From the NCBI GenBank assembly GCA_002633005.1, contig NMRA01000190.1:549157-613156 (forward strand): a stretch of DNA of 64,000 nucleotides, written 5' to 3'. Shown here in pieces: positions 34,001 to 48,951 of this stretch. Position 1 is the stretch's first letter. Each line of letters begins with the position of its first letter. The notes beneath the pieces are model-generated. The model saw nothing but the letters and a program-made list of their open reading frames with translations, ran no database searches and was not told the origin of the DNA. The position numbers were made by a program, and so were the translations under genes. This DNA is from Phoronis australis (Eukaryota; Phoronida; Phoronidae).

Positions 34001-36890
34001 GAAAGTGAGTTGTGTAGAGATGCGTGTGGAAATGCGTTTTAAGTTTTTCAACTTTCGCTTTTGCATTATGGTCAAGATTCCAACTTTGTAGCTCGCAACC
34101 CAGTGAAGGTCAAAATTGAATTGAAGAGCAAACTGTGTGCTGAACTCTTCTTGTTTACCTTTGACTTTCCCAGGTGTTTGAATAGACTGTTCGTAGTGTG
34201 AATTTGTTTGATATAATTGACCAGTGCTTATTTATATTTCAGCATTTACGTTACGTAGCTGAAGCTAAAGAGAAAGAGCCAGAAGTTGTATTCATTGGGG
34301 ACTCATTAGTTCAACATTTAGCTCAGACTGAGGTGAGGAGTTGAAAAACTTGTGAACATGTCATTTTTTCTCAGTCCTATTTGAATTCAAATTCAAGTCA
34401 GAGAAGAGATTCATCAGCTGCGATTGTTCACGGAGTTCCACTTGATCCCAAGATCATGTCCGCATATATAATAACATATACAATAAGTTCATGCATACAC
34501 AATCTTGAGATTAAGCAAAATTCCAAGTTCAAGCACAACTAATCATTCAGTTGTAGAAATCTATTAACTTCGTTACCTCCAAGGCGCTGCTTCTCGCCAT
34601 AATAAAGAACAAAAAGGTTTCTACCAAAAGTCATGAACCAAAGCAATGGTGGTGCACCACAAGACTTTAAAGGGTAATTTAAGAACTCGTGCAACGCCAT
34701 CTGTGAGGAGATTCTAAGTATTACAGGGTCAATAATTTGGCTACTTTTGAAACATGTATTATTTCTGTCTGCTGTGACAGGTGTGGGAGAAAATGTTTGA
34801 GCCACTACACTGCTTGAATTTTGGAATCGGTGCGGACCAGACGCAACATGTGCTGTGGAGGATCCAGAATGGAGAGTTTGATAATATAAGTCCCAAGGTG
34901 AGGAAATGAATGAAAAATCAAAAACGAAGAAAGAGATGCATTATTGTTTTTCAGTATGTCAGTAATAATTGTTATATATGCTTAACCTGGCCGCTTTGTA
35001 TGATAGTTTTGCTATTGTCGTGGTACATGTTGTGTAAGCACACGTTTCCCTGTACACCTGTGGAGTGCAATACATTTGTAGTGGCCATTTTGATGTTATG
35101 TTTATTTTGTCAGTTTAATAACCAGGAATTAACCAATAACTGGATTGGCTGAGGCTGTAGGTTAAGACAGGATGTTACAGTGAAGTGCAGAAACTCATTT
35201 TTGATTCTTTCTACAGCATAAATTTTTGATAGTTTTTTATTTTACTTTCAAAAATTTATATGAGTTATTGAAAAGCTATTGTTGGTTTAAGTGCATATTT
35301 GTAATGCTTATTAAGGTGGTTATATTGTTTAAATATCTCCTGACGTGTCACGTCTGTGGTAGGGATAGTCACTATTTCACATAGTTATCGTAGATTGTTG
35401 TAGTTTTTATAAAACTGTTTTAAATACCTGCACGTGACTTAATGCACACCCACTGTTTTTTTTTTATTTTCTCAATGTATATACCCACACAAGTTAATAT
35501 TGTGAATATATTATCAACTTAAAAGAGGTCGTGCAAAAACCTTCAAATGCACCTCATTATAAACTTGTTTTTATAGTGTTCTATTTCTCAGTTATAATAA
35601 AGGCATAGCTCTATCTTTCTCCCTGTTATTCACTGTAAAATCTCAGTAATTTAGCACTCTACATGATGGACGAGTGATATTTTTGATTTTCATTTTTTCT
35701 TAAAAGATGAGTTACAGTAGCATGGAATAATTCCTTATCATTGTTAACCATAGTTACCGTTGGCAACATAGCCGGAAGCCTTTGAAAAAACAATTTTAAC
35801 TATTATTTTTGTCCAAAAATTCTCTTACTAGATGTCGTGTGTACACTAGGCCATTGAGCGTTCTTCATTGTGATTCTATTTGCAGGTGGTGATCGTGTCA
35901 GTAGGAACTAATAACCACACCAGCTCAGCTGATCAAGTGGTCGGTGGCATACTGGAAATAGTCAACACTTTAAAAAGAATACAGCCTCAGGCACAAGTCA
36001 TGGTAGTGGTAAGTGACATCATTATATGTTTAGTTACAATCAAAATGCCTGATTGATATTGTTAGCTCATTTGTAACATTTAAATAAAATTTCACTAATT
36101 GATTTGGTTACTGTTAACTGTGGGTATTTTAAACGTTTTTAAATATCTCTGGATTTTTGTTGTAATGCTGTATTTCTGGTGTGTTGCCTCGTCATGAAAT
36201 ACACTTTTCTCATTGGTGAGGAAAGACAACGAACTTGCTTTGACTTCGGCCACAATTTCATTGGCTAAGATTTGTTTGTGTTTTAAAGTTGCGGTTAAGA
36301 ATTTGAGCTGTGTATTTGTTGTGGTATTGTCAAAGTAACACGCGGCTGTGTACTGCATGTTTTGGTGCACACCAACGTTCTCCCTCACAATCCTATACAT
36401 TTACTCCACAGTCTTTTTCTCCAACATACTGTTGTTGATGAAAAAGATGGTTTAGAAATATTCAGTCAATCCATTCTCTCACTTTCAATGAGGCATGTTA
36501 AAAAAACGTCCAGCTTCCAAATACACAGTTGTGAACTATGTTGTGCTAGTCACTGACCTACATTGCTGTCTGATTTGCTATTTTTTGAATTGGTCACCAT
36601 TGTCTCCCTCATAGGGTATTCCACCAAGGGGTCAAACTCACAATCCACTAAGAGATAAAATTGCCAACATCAATGTGTCGCTAGCAGCCCAACTCCACAG
36701 CGTTGCCAATGTCTCGTTTCTCAACGTCGATCCAAGCATCTTCCTTAGCTCGTCAGATGGCAGCATCAGTCACAATGATATGTATGATTATCTGCACTTC
36801 ACTCAAGTCGGCTATCAGAAATTGTGCGAACCTATATTGGACTTGTTACAAGATCTACTGAAAACCTTCGTCAAGTGTGAAAGCGTTTGA
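31065..36890 (+). CDS. PAFAH1B2: platelet-activating factor acetylhydrolase IB catalytic (alpha) subunit
   Basis: Five exons, all phase 0: 31065-31130, 34243-34332, 34781-34897, 35886-36008, 36615-36890; 223 residues against 229 for human PAFAH1B2. A cytosolic SGNH-type esterase that removes the acetyl group of PAF and binds LIS1 (PAFAH1B1). The N-terminus (NPAAIPVPVEDVQGDGRWMS) closely matches the family. The nucleophile Ser is in VVFIGDSLVQ (about residue 43), the oxyanion Gly/Asn region is LNFGIGADQTQHVLWR, block III is VGTNNH, and the Asp/His of the triad are in MYDYLHFT near residue 190. It could equally be the orthologue of both vertebrate PAFAH1B2 and PAFAH1B3. No perfect AATAAA was seen soon after the stop; ATTAAA occurs at 37194-37199. 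Confidence 0.95.
31131..34242 (+). other. first intron of the PAFAH gene (3.1 kb), no further gene recognised
   Basis: Large intron between GTAAGT at 31131 and TTTCAG at 34242. It contains short open frames (for example about 100 codons at 32167-32469) without family resemblance, and the palindrome at 33334-33358. I see no nested gene. Confidence 0.6.
33334..33358. repeat. perfect 12-bp palindrome with one-base centre
   Basis: AAACTCTGTGGT, A, ACCACAGAGTTT. It lies in PAFAH intron 1. No known element or binding site was recognised; it may be chance or a short hairpin. Confidence 0.6.
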
Positions 36891-39800
36891 ACAGACTGGC
36901 TGATTGGCCACAGACATCGTTGTAGTTGTCTGTTGTGGTGATGCACAAACAAGATAAGTTGTGCTACAAGTCTATGCCTGCATTGTAAGCTAATAAGTCA
37001 TCGTCGTCTTTGTCGTCATACTGGACTTTGCCAATTAGTCTTTGTGGTGAAATTATTATCAAAAGGTGTCACTAGTTGTACCATGCTCATCCAGGTTAAT
37101 GCCCACCATCATTATTTAGAGTATCGAGACTTTCTTGAAAGCATCCAGTGTCTTTGTGTAAGCTCATCTCACAACAATTTTAGCTCTCGAAACATTAAAA
37201 ACTCACAGGCAAAGTTCTGTGGCACCTTGCCATATTCGGGGAATTACTTACTCTCCTGTGTTTTATGCACGCAACCCCTTTAGGGTAAATGCTGATCCCA
37301 ATTTCTCAAAACATTATTTTTGAACGCACAAAGTCGGCCTAATGCCCATCTCCCTGATTTATAGTTCCCCTATTGTAAGGCACTCTGGCTGTTAATCTGG
37401 ACATACACGGTAATTGCAATGTGGCGAGTGGTTACGAATGTGTTTAGTTGGTTTGGTGTACAATCTTGAATTGTCACTATGGGTGGGTATTGCCTGACTG
37501 ATTTTGAGGAAGTTCTGTGTTTCCTTAGTGTGTTGATTGTTTTCTTGACAAGGGATTTTTTGCGTGTGGCAATTGTGACAAAATTTATACATGTGTAACT
37601 ATTATGCCATTGGCCGTGGTGCAGAGCTGTATAAGTATATAAATGTGTTTTGATATTTAGTCGTACACAGCTTGCTGACTGGTTGTTATGCCATGTGACA
37701 TGTCTAAAGGCCTTCTCCTAAATCCAGTACTAGCAAAGCGACGACGTAAACTGCCAAGTTAACTTAGGCGTTCACTTTAACTTTGTAGTTACCGACGTTC
37801 AAATTATCGCTAGATGGCGTTATCATCATTGAAGTTATTGCAAAGTAGCATAATACGACCTTCACCTTTGTCGCAGCAGTGACCCCTGCTGATGCTTCGA
37901 TGTTAAGCCCACATGTTTGCCTTGATTCAATACCGAACTTAGATGTTCCTAAACACAAGCGTCGATCGTAGTACGATTTGGAAGGGCCTTTAAGCAAGCC
38001 TCATAAGTTGATACAGTGCTATAGGTAGTCCTTGTGATTTGTTTTATAACAATTCTGTGGTCAGGTGTTGTAAATAATCATGTAGCTCAGTATACAAATT
38101 CTGTGTTACTCATTCTCAATGCTCAAAATCAATTTGATGCTCTCCCAAATCTGTTATCTTGTGGTCTCTCAAGTGCTGTCCTCTGTTGTTGAAACGGTGG
38201 CTCTGGTTTAAAGTCTTTCTTCTCTGGAGTTTGTTATGTGGTTCTCATCTGGGAATCAATATGTTCCATCATTCTTTGTTGGTGATAATGATCATGTTTG
38301 TAATCCGACATACTGTAGTTGTTACTCAATATTAAATGCAACAATCCTCTCCGCAGTGATATTACTTATTCCTTGTGTCAATCATGTTCACTGTGCTTCT
38401 TATTGAGCAAACACCAATTACTGTATAATCTGCTTTCTAGCGTAGACTAGATGTCACCAACTAGTCGTTGGTGTGTGTATTAGCCTGGTCTCTGTGTGAA
38501 TTTTATCTTAAAAAAGTATTAACTTTTTAATTGTTTGTAAAAGTACCATTATCAATCTCATCTGTGAAGTACTCCAGGTTTATTATACACTTGGCTTCAT
38601 GCACCATAGTTAGACTGTACTGCCATCATGTGAACGGTTTATGATTACTTCAAGTTGTGACAGTTGAAGGTAGGATAGATTATTTATTGCCTGTTAAGTA
38701 ATATATAGCTGTGAGTGAAAAACCATTGTCCAATATATCATGTACATCGTCAGTTGTTGTGTCCGTAGTATTGCTGATGTTGAACTATCCACCATGATTA
38801 TCTAGTAGATCATCATGTGCGTTAGCAAACTTAGCAAAAAACCTGCCTTGAATGGAAACGCATTACTCTGACCACACTCTAGTGATTACTTTCTAAATGT
38901 TAAGAACGATTAAGCTTATTAATCCCCCTTGATAATTTAAACAGCTAGGAACAACACCTGCACGCATTGGTGTTCTGTTCAACATACTGTGGTGCCTGCA
39001 GCTGGCATATACTTCAACCACAGGAACAGGCAAATGTTCAAAAGTAGTGTCATCAGTTGTTTGGGCGACAAGGCAACTTCACGTATTATTCAATGTGCGT
39101 GTGCTAGAGTGTTTAAATTGTGCTTTCTTGTTGTTAAAGCAGTGCGTGGACCATCTGAATGGCCAAATACAACCAGAATAACCAAAGTATGTTAAAAGGC
39201 ATTTAACTAACCCTTGCTCTTTAAGTTCACTTAACTATCACACAGCAAGGTGAGAAACGCATTGTTTGGGGAGCGTTCACATATTACATCACCACTCCAG
39301 GGAGGGAAGGGGATTGGGAAAGACGGCAATTTATGATGAGGAGGGGGGTTAAACTTGGGGTGAGGTCATTGTGAGATTAATTAGAATATCTCCATCAGAG
39401 TATGATTTGAGAGCTGAAATAGTGTACTTTATTTCATTGCTCAATGTAACGCCAGCAAATGCAACTTTCAGTTATAAAAAGACACCAAGATGGAATGTTG
39501 GTTCTTTCAAAAACGGGGGTTGGCTGTGATGATGTAATTATATCATGATGACTGATGATGACAGAGGGGGGACGGTGGTAAAACTGGCAAATTTTCGTTG
39601 ACGTAATGTGTGAATACTCCTTGATATTATGTTGACAAATCACTACAGAACGACGTTTTAAAGCTGACCTAAACACGAAAGATTTTGCTATCAGCTTGCA
39701 CTACTTCCACTGTTACTATGGCAACTGTAACAATTCCACTGCAAAATAATTTGAAGGTGAGTAACAAAACATTAGTCAGATTGAAGTTTAATTTTTTCTC

Positions 39801-40762
39801 AGCATTACCAGGAATGACATTTTGGCAACATCAATTTACAATTTACACAGCATTGCAAAATCGCAGGTTGGCTGCTAACAACACAAAAATGCAAATTATT
39901 TGATCAGCGCATAACATAAGACATTTCAATTATAGAAAATAAACTGTATCTAAAATAGATTTCTAATTAATGCTCTAGTTAATACTCTACAGGTTTCTAT
40001 ATTAAAGGATTGGTTTAAACGCAAGACGCTCTCAATCTTATTCTAATTACACATCCTAAATGCATAATTCTATCGCAACATAATGGAGAGTACTGATAAT
40101 CTTATTGCCACACTGACAATAGTCTGAATGGAGTTAGAAAAAGAACACGCAATGTAGCCAATCAATTTAACAGCCAAGACAAATATTTTACTCTCAGTTT
40201 TCCTTTTGTTTAACTTTGATCTACATTGTTTCTACATATGATTTGACACGTGGTATGGCATGTATTTCATCATTAATTTACCACACAATAGGTGGAATAG
40301 CACCATAAGATATTTGATGATTCACTAACCACATTATCATCATTCATACCAACACTTGCTCCAGCACCTACACACTTGGCAGCTTTCCTATAACCCATAA
40401 ACCCCACATAAAATGAACCTCGACCTTAATAAAGACTGACTTCTTACTGCGTCACAGACTTGGACACTACTAGCAAAACAACCCCTATGTTAAAAGTCTT
40501 GGTTTGCATACTTTTGCAATATGACGCACTAAATCCGTTTCAACTGATGACATGGTATCAAAATGCACAAAATTTAAAAAAGCACCATAAAGTCAAATTA
40601 CTGAATCTCGAAGTGGTGTCATTTCTTCCTTCCCACCAACAATCTTTCAAAAGTACCCCCAATATTTTCACAAACTTCCCCACAACCAATAAACCCTGTA
40701 TTAAGTGAAGCCTGTCTATAGCAACATTTTTTCCTGCCTGCTGCTCGAGAGAGCAGGACGGG
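36891..40762. other. intergenic region between two convergent genes
   Basis: Holds the 3' UTRs of the PAFAH gene (+) and the fusion enzyme gene (-). Only short open frames are present and none resembles a known protein. On the minus strand, AATAAA occurs at about 39428-39433, a possible end for the fusion transcript. Confidence 0.55.
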
Positions 40763-43700
40763 TCAAGACTGACCAGAGTAAGGGATTATCTCCACCACAA
40801 CATAACCTTCTCTCTGTAAAGCTGTCTTCAGGGCAGCCTGGAAATAGAATATCGAATGAACACAAAAAGGTGCCAAAATGCCCTACACATGTAAATAAGA
40901 ATATCTTAGTAAAGAATACAGTTGTGGCTAACAGTGAGAACACTGTGTTAGTTCAATGGTAGTGAAAGCATATCAAGACAGTGGCCGTTTACTGGGCAGT
41001 TTAAAGTCAATTTCTACAGTCGCAAGGATAATAAATACACACCAGATGAACAATAAATTAATGCGAAAACGTGTCTATCCAAGATGAAGACAAATTTTTA
41101 GTCAAGGAAACGTAAAAAAACGGATGCTTTCCCTTTATTAAATTATTGAGAGACCCTGTCTGTCACTATTAAATAAAACATATTCAAGTTTCCAGAGTTC
41201 ATTTAATATTCAAAACCAATCACCAAACAAAAACATCCTTCCAGATTTGTACGTGCACTGTTCCTTTCATACAAGTGACCATCGTTTTAGAAAAAATCTC
41301 CCCAGCACGTTTTTTGACTTGATGAACCTCCCTTACTTTCCCCAAAGATCGGTATAATTGCTTGAAATGTAGCACAAATATGTGAGTGGCTTTGCGGACT
41401 ATGTGACTGAATTTGCAACAAGGATTTATATCATTCCTCTAAAAGTGTATCATTCCATGAACACAAATAGTATACAATTAAATCAATCAAATAATTTGAC
41501 TAGAGTTGTGAGAGTCCTAACCTACCATCTTGGAAGTGTCCAACTGGAGACCTACTACAGCGCCCCCACTGCCAGGAAACTTGACCGCCGATTGATGCTG
41601 CCTGGCTATTTCGACCGCATGAAGCATGGAGTTACCCACAACATCATCACCAAATAGCTGCCTGATGGGAAGAAAAAAGAGATTAAGACAAGTTGCGTAT
41701 AATTCTTGTAGACAAACACTGACATATAAAACTAGGTGAATCTTCAATTTTCAATAATGTTCTCAACTTAACACACTCATAGTTTTGAGACAGGCCACTT
41801 ATTCCGAAGTGATGCTTTTTCATGACAAAAACTGTATCGTTCAAAATAAACAATTTAGTACAGAGATTTCAACTTTTGGACTTCTGGTCGTGCATTAACA
41901 AAATTGGCCATAACAGTGGCATGACTGAGAATACAGTGGCGTGACTCTGAGCATACCTTTTTACACACTTAAAGGAGCATGCCACCCAAAAAACAACCTA
42001 ATTTGTATCAATTTAGATCGACTAGTTCTACTCCATAACGACACGTACGGTTGCGTTACCTGACACCTGACGGCAGACGGAGGTGTTGAAATTATCCAAT
42101 GACGTCATCGGTTTCACACGCAGTCTGTTCAGCAGTTCACAACACGGGTTACTGGTGTCAGCTTATCGCTTGAAGTCATCGTTTAACACCAATAAATNNN
42201 NNNNNNNNNNNNNNNNNNNNNNNNNNNNNNNNNNNNNNNNNNNNNNNNNNNNNNNNNNNNNNNNNNNNNNNNNNNNNNNNNNNNNNNNNNNNNNNNNNNN
42301 NNNNNNNNNNNNNNNNNNNNNNNNNNNNNNNNNNNNNNNNNNNNNNNNNNNNNNNNNNNNNNNNNNNNNNNNNNNNNNNNNNNNNNNNNNNNNNNNNNNN
42401 NNNNNNNNNNNNNNNNNNNNNNNNNNNNNNNNNNNNNNNNNNNNNNNNNNNNNNNNNNNNNNNNNNNNNNNNNNNNNNNNNNNNNNNNNNNNNNNNNNNN
42501 NNNNNNNNNNNNNNNNNNNNNNNNNNNNNNNNNNNNNNNNNNNNNNNNNNNNNNNNNNNNNNNNNNNNNNNNNNNNNNNNNNNNNNNNNNNNNNNNNNNN
42601 NNNNNNNNNNNNNNNNNNNNNNNNNNNNNNNNNNNNNNNNNNNNNNNNNNNNNNNNNNNNNNNNNNNNNNNNNNNNNNNNNNNNNNNNNNNNNNNNNNNN
42701 NNNNNNNNNNNNNNNNNNNNNNNNNNNNNNNNNNNNNACTGGCTAGCAGATAGTACACACTGGCTAGCAGATAGTACAGACTGGCTAGCAGATAGCACAC
42801 ACTGGCTGCTTGTTTCATGATCTCAATAACATTCTGTAACCAGGAAAATGAAGTCATGGTATTACTTGCGACTGGTGGATTTAGTCAACGAAATTCAGGA
42901 TTTCAGCAGAAAACTAATTCGTGAAAATATCGAATCTGCATCAATCAAGTTAATTCCCAGAGATCTTGCAGATCACATCAGAACATAATACAAAATACAC
43001 TAACAAATGAAGAAATTAGACAACACACTTTACCTTCGCAGGTTAAAGTTCTCATCCATTAGTTTAGCTACCTGTTCCCAGTCCTTGTTCTCGATGGCTG
43101 TTCTGAAAGGCGAACATTTAGCTTTAATAGTTTTAATAAACACCGAGTCAGCCATACAACAGTGTGACACAATGGAATTTTGAATGAAACATCAGGACAA
43201 GGACATGGTATGGCGCACTTCATAAAGTAACTGACAAGATTTGACATTCGCAATGTTGCAGGGTTAAAAGCGTGTAACCCATGGGGACTATATTATTACA
43301 ATGTAACATTAGGAATAACTACTACGACGTGCATTGCATGAGGACTACTTAGTAAACTGTAGCTCAAAAGTATAATAGATTGAAACGAAAGATAAACACC
43401 TGAACCGTGATTTGCGCAAACGCAATACAAAAATCGTATTATTTGAACATTTGTACAATTAAGTATTACTGAATTTGTTAAATGCACGACACTTTTCATT
43501 GTTTACAGTCTTTATTTCGTTATGTTCGTACTTTCGGAACAAAACTCTACTCTCAACTGAACATAGATACAGTAACTGACCTAGGGACATAATTAAAAGA
43601 CACACGATATTTCTCAAGTGAACATAAAATGACGCAGTAAAGCCACGACAGAGTGTAAGCTGATGACAAACGCATTGAGACACGGCGGGTTTGAAATACT

Positions 43701-46700
43701 GCACAGAATGACTAATGAATAGGGGTAACAGGAAAGACACACAAACAAGTGTAACGTGCAGCGCGACCCTGTTTGCTGCTCATTCAAAACAGGCTTCTCA
43801 AAAGCAATTAAAAGGGACTCTAATACTTTCAAACACAGCACATCTTGCTCAAAGTAGCGAATTGACGTGTTTTCCACAATTTCTTGATGGGTGATTTTAC
43901 GTGCATGACATTGCAGAAAATGATCTTGGATGGCGCCATTATAAAGATGCATGGATAACCGACGGGAAGACTGCAAAGTGTTGACATTTGAACGAAGACA
44001 TACATTCATAGGGCATACAAACTCATAAACAACATTACACTGTGCAACGGGGCGGACTTTCGCTTTAGTATTACTATTTGCATTTACAAATCAACAGAGC
44101 ACCCACCTAGCATTGTCAGTGAACTGGGCAAATGTCTTCATGTCACTAATCACATCTTGGTCCCCACTCTCCCACCTCTGGCGCACGTCACTGTGGATCT
44201 TCCCAGAATCCGATGGATCAGCAACATAGGCCAGCCAGAACATTGGCAACCCTGCCATGTCCAAGTTCATATAGTCCCCTGCCAAACAGAAGCCTGACAT
44301 TCAATACAGAGGGTACAATAAGAAATATGAACAAAAATAGTTGCAAAAATTGTACTTTTCCATTTTTCAAAAGGTCAGTGTTTATAAAATGCCTCGAGTT
44401 TCAACTTGTGTAGAGTATTGACAGCTGCACTGAAGTCTCAAGATGTGAAAACAGTGAACTTATATTCTTCCCGTCCATTGCTGTTGAGAAAAATGGACCT
44501 ACTGCAATTTCACAGTTCCGCTGTATTGTGTTAAAAATTTAGAAAGCTTAACATAGCTAGATTTTTGACAGGTATGCACAGACTGCCTGATGTGGTGCTC
44601 AAGACAGTTTCACTCATTTACATGCACACTTGATTGGGTACTATAGGTTAATTAAACAACCACAACATTACCACTGCAAAATGTTAAAGAAATGTAACAG
44701 CTTTTAAGCAAAGACAGACAATAGGCAAGTACTGGAACCAAGGTCCCATTCCAAAACACAAGATACTCGTGCAAGGAAGATAAGTAAAATCACATTGTGT
44801 GTTATCTCACCACTGTGCAAGAAACCAGCTTTACAGAATACAGACCTGATATGGGCCGAAGTCAAGGTTTACGTTAGAACTTAATTTTAATCTCAAAGCA
44901 TATTTTGCTCCCCTGTTTTTGAATTTTGAAGCAAAAGCAAAAATTTAAAAGCTTTAAAACAAACTTACAACAAAGAGTTACAAGCATTTTAATGTGGTTC
45001 TACTTTCAAAGTCTATAAGTAATGTTGGCACAACCAAGAGAATTTTGCCACTTAGCTTAACTGAGCTAAATTCAAACCCTGAGAGGGTGTTGCCTATCCC
45101 ATCTGATTGGTCCAGTCACTTACCGTAGCCCCGCCTCTCCATCAGATCTCTGTCAAAGTCCATATAAACCAGCCCCTCGTACACCTGGGCCACTCTATCC
45201 TGCAGACCAGCTGTGATGAACAACTCTTGCATTTCCACCTCCAATACAAAGTTGGGCTGTGATACTTTGGGCATGTCCTGTCGAAACAAGAGTGACACTT
45301 GTGAACGGGAAAAAGATAATTACACCATGGCTACATAACGCAGCTTGTCATGATAGACTATCTCAAGTAGTCAGCACATCTACTTTGAACAGTCAAAATT
45401 CCTGAGCAAAACAGCACATATTTGTTTAATAGCAGATTACATGCCATTTCACACCATTACAGATTTTCCTAACGAATCGAGAAACTTGTTTTCAATTTTT
45501 CGCTCTTTTGAGGGCCTATTCAAATCCATGATAATAGCATGACCAGTTTATGTACCCTCAGGTCTCCAAGATTGCATCAATCCAATTTTGTGTTATGATA
45601 AAAAATCAAAGCAATGTGAATTCGTTTTTCTATGTTACTCTTCGAGACGGAAAAAAAAAGTACTGTCAGTAACACACACACGCACACACACAATAAATTA
45701 GTAAAATCATACAGCTTATAACGTTTTGCAAATACCTCACTAGCTAACAATCACAACCTACTGTAACATTCTTACAAAATTCCAGTGAGGGATTATTGGA
45801 CGGTTAAACACTGAACATCTCAATATGGCCAGTCAGTCAAACACACATTAGTTGGCAAACTGTATCAGGTGGAAGCATTATTCTATTTAGTACGTGACGA
45901 AACAAAAGACTTGGAACACCAGTAAGTTATTGTTTTCCCTTTGGAGAACAATGCAACATGCCGACTTGACCTCAAATATTTAACACTATATTTTACTTAC
46001 ATTTTCGTTAAGGTTGAAGAAGTCCATGAGACATTTAAGAGTAGCGGTGACGATAGCACTACTTCCAGCCAAGCCCACTTGGCGGGGTATGTTAGTGTCA
46101 TACTTCAAGGTAAAGTTACGCTTGGCCAGGGCAATTCTAGAGATACAAGAATGTCCAATTGTTATAAAAGACATGACTGGACACGATAACAAGCATTAAG
46201 GCTGCCATGAACTTGCTTTCTGTCAAAAATAGCTTGCTATACTACTTGATCTCACACTGTTGGGCATGACCTGGCTTATACACAAAGCATCTTGAAACAT
46301 CGAACTGCCAGCTTTTCCCAAGCCAAGAAATAACTTCTAATCTACGCTGAGACCAGCTTTATTATAATGGCAAAAGGTTTTCAATAAAAGTTAGGCTTTC
46401 TTGACAAAAGGTTTGTTCATAGCAGTTTTAAAGGAGCTTTCCTGATGATTCCCATTTCTCAAGACAGTGTACAAATGACTTCCTCTCCCCAAATGTGCAC
46501 AAAAATGCATATATTTTTATAGGCCAGTGTTTGTTTACATAAATTATATAAATGCTTCAAACATAGATGTTACCTTGAAACAATTCTGTTTGTGGTGGGA
46601 GAATTCAAATTTCAAATAATAAGCCAATGCATTTCGTCTTCTCGCATTTACTGCACGCTACACGAAAGCCCAACCCTGTCTTTCCGTTTACAAGATTAGT

Positions 46701-48951
46701 AAAATTTTTCATTTCAAGATATTTGGATAGCCAGGAGGAAATATAAAGGTTCTTATTATGAACCAATGTAAGTGTACCCTTCATTTACAATTAATACTGA
46801 CCATAAACTGAACTGAAATTGACAGTCTCTCCAAACAACCGACACACAGTATGGTGATTCTAACTCCACACATAAACAATTGCCAAAATCATAATTCAAC
46901 CTTTAAAAGGCTGATTATTGTGCTATAAATAATCAGATTATTACACAATTTTGTCCAATAACAACTTACTCGTTTGATGAAATATTAAAAAAAAAAAACA
47001 AATTTGTAGTCAAGTTGTGTTCTAAACAGCTACAGAAGTACCATTACCGCACAACGGTTGTGTATGAGGGACCGTGTCAAAACAGTTCATAGAACACAGT
47101 TGTCACTAAATAAAATTATATACCAACCCCTTCTGCGAACAGTACTGGTAGAATTTCTTGCAGGTAGCCTGAAGCAAACGCAGTCCTCCAAGATACCTGG
47201 GGAAATATCAGAACACAAGGTCAAGTTCCACAAGCATTATGTCGAGACCAGAGGTGGTGATCAGACTTAAAAGCAGTCATGCCTTCTAATATTGAAAAAA
47301 ATTCTGTACGAAAATATGGTAACTACACTGCATGTGATTTGCTATTCAGGATGAATGAGTGGAGGTTCACACAGCGTGAAGCATTACATGAGATCAAGCA
47401 GTGACATCACATGCTGAACATTTATTCCGCTTTTCCACTTTTCTGTCTTTCACTTTATGGTTCTATTATGTTTTTTCATGCTGTTTTTATGAAAGGACAA
47501 AATCTATTTTTGTAGTTATGTGACGAAGTTTTAATTCATGGTCAAATGACAGAATGTCTTTAGCTAGACCATGACATGAAGTTTTCCTTCTCTGGATCTT
47601 CTTAGCCTATGGTAGACATGAAATTTAGCTCGGTTGCAATAAGCAATTTGCAATTTGCATCGGTTTCAAAATGGACCAGGTGTCATTATCAATGCTTCAT
47701 CCATTGGCATGAACACGGAATAATCAATACTTTTGGGCTCTATTTTGGAAAAACTGATATGTACTCTAAATGCTGTTTAAAAGTTAAACACAAATGAAGC
47801 AAATAGATTTAAGAGCCTTGTTCAATGACAACAACAAAAATCACCCCTGACTGAGTGATGGACTCACCCTTCCTTCTGGCTAATTCCATGCAGGTCTGCT
47901 AAACTTCCAAACTCTGTCGGGTCATTAAGGGGGTGCGGAACTAGAACCTGTTTGGAATTATTTGAACACTCTAAGAAAGCGCACACACTACATGAGTTAC
48001 TCCTATAATTTTTACCCCACCTCACATTCATGCGACTCAACAATGGTGCTATTATACAACAACATACAACGAAGGTTACAACAATTCTACATCGAAAAAC
48101 AAATTTAAAAAGTACAAGCAAACAACAGGCTACATGTAATCTATCTCTATAGTTCTCCATTTCAGTGAACAAGGAATACATAGATTGCTGACAAGGTGCA
48201 ATGCGTACTAATAATAAGAAACATCTTCAATTCTGGCAACAATTATCAAAGTTACACTTAAGCTTGCAAAGACCACAGTATCAATTTGGGAAAAATTTAA
48301 TTGCTCCTATTTCTGTTTTGCCATTTTTCAAATTCTTACTTCCGTGCTGCAAATGCTCAAATTCTATCTAATTTCGTTTAACAGCAGAAGTACAACAGAC
48401 TGTCCACAGTGAAGTAAAACCTTTGAATGTTGAAAACTATCAAAATAAAATAACTGTTCCACCACCATTTTGTTTACTAAACTACAGAATGTGTGCAGGA
48501 CTTCAGGTGAAGACAGGACAACTCACCAAATGTTCACTCTCTGTGATGGTCACTTCAGCCCAGAAGTTGCTAATAGACATGGCTATAGTCTTTCCGTAAT
48601 AGCCATCAGATGGATTACCCATGAGGCCAACCCTGAAATGGTCACTTCAAATCAAAATTATATTTTCCAAGTAACAAGTAAGAATTCATTTAGAACTAAA
48701 GTTGGAAAGTTTAAAACTTTTTTTTCAGATATTTTGCCTTTTATTAAAAGGCGTCACAGGAATCTGAAGTTCACCAGGTGGCGCTTGCAAAACAAAAATC
48801 CCACTCATAGAAATGCACGCATTTAGCCAACAGCATAGATTGCACATAAACCATACCTAGCATACGCTCTCCTACAGATGGCGTGGTTATGTCTCTCAGC
48901 CGCCACTCTCTCTGCAAACAGCTTTAACCACAGTTCGTAGTCTTTAAGTCC
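40763..48951 (-). CDS. exons 9-18: C-terminal GHMP kinase (glucuronokinase-like) domain
   Basis: About residues 253-615. GHMP motif 1 region is [20 protein letters not shown], characteristic of glucuronokinase. [16 protein letters not shown] and [10 protein letters not shown] follow. Motif 2, the ATP phosphate loop, is [15 protein letters not shown] (about 384-398). Then come [36 protein letters not shown] and VRQRWESGD. Motif 3 is [11 protein letters not shown] (about 573-583). The last exon ends [15 protein letters not shown]. All core motifs are intact, so an active kinase is likely. The whole pattern is much closer to plant glucuronokinase than to galactokinase or mevalonate kinase. Confidence 0.9.

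Noticed and set aside
36675-36890. Separate small gene starting at an internal Met
   Set aside because: It is the 3' part of the last PAFAH exon, which opens in frame at 36615.
42083-42857. Open frames of 211-245 codons around 42198-42737
   Set aside because: Mostly N plus a 21-bp tandem repeat whose length keeps the frame open. This is intron DNA.
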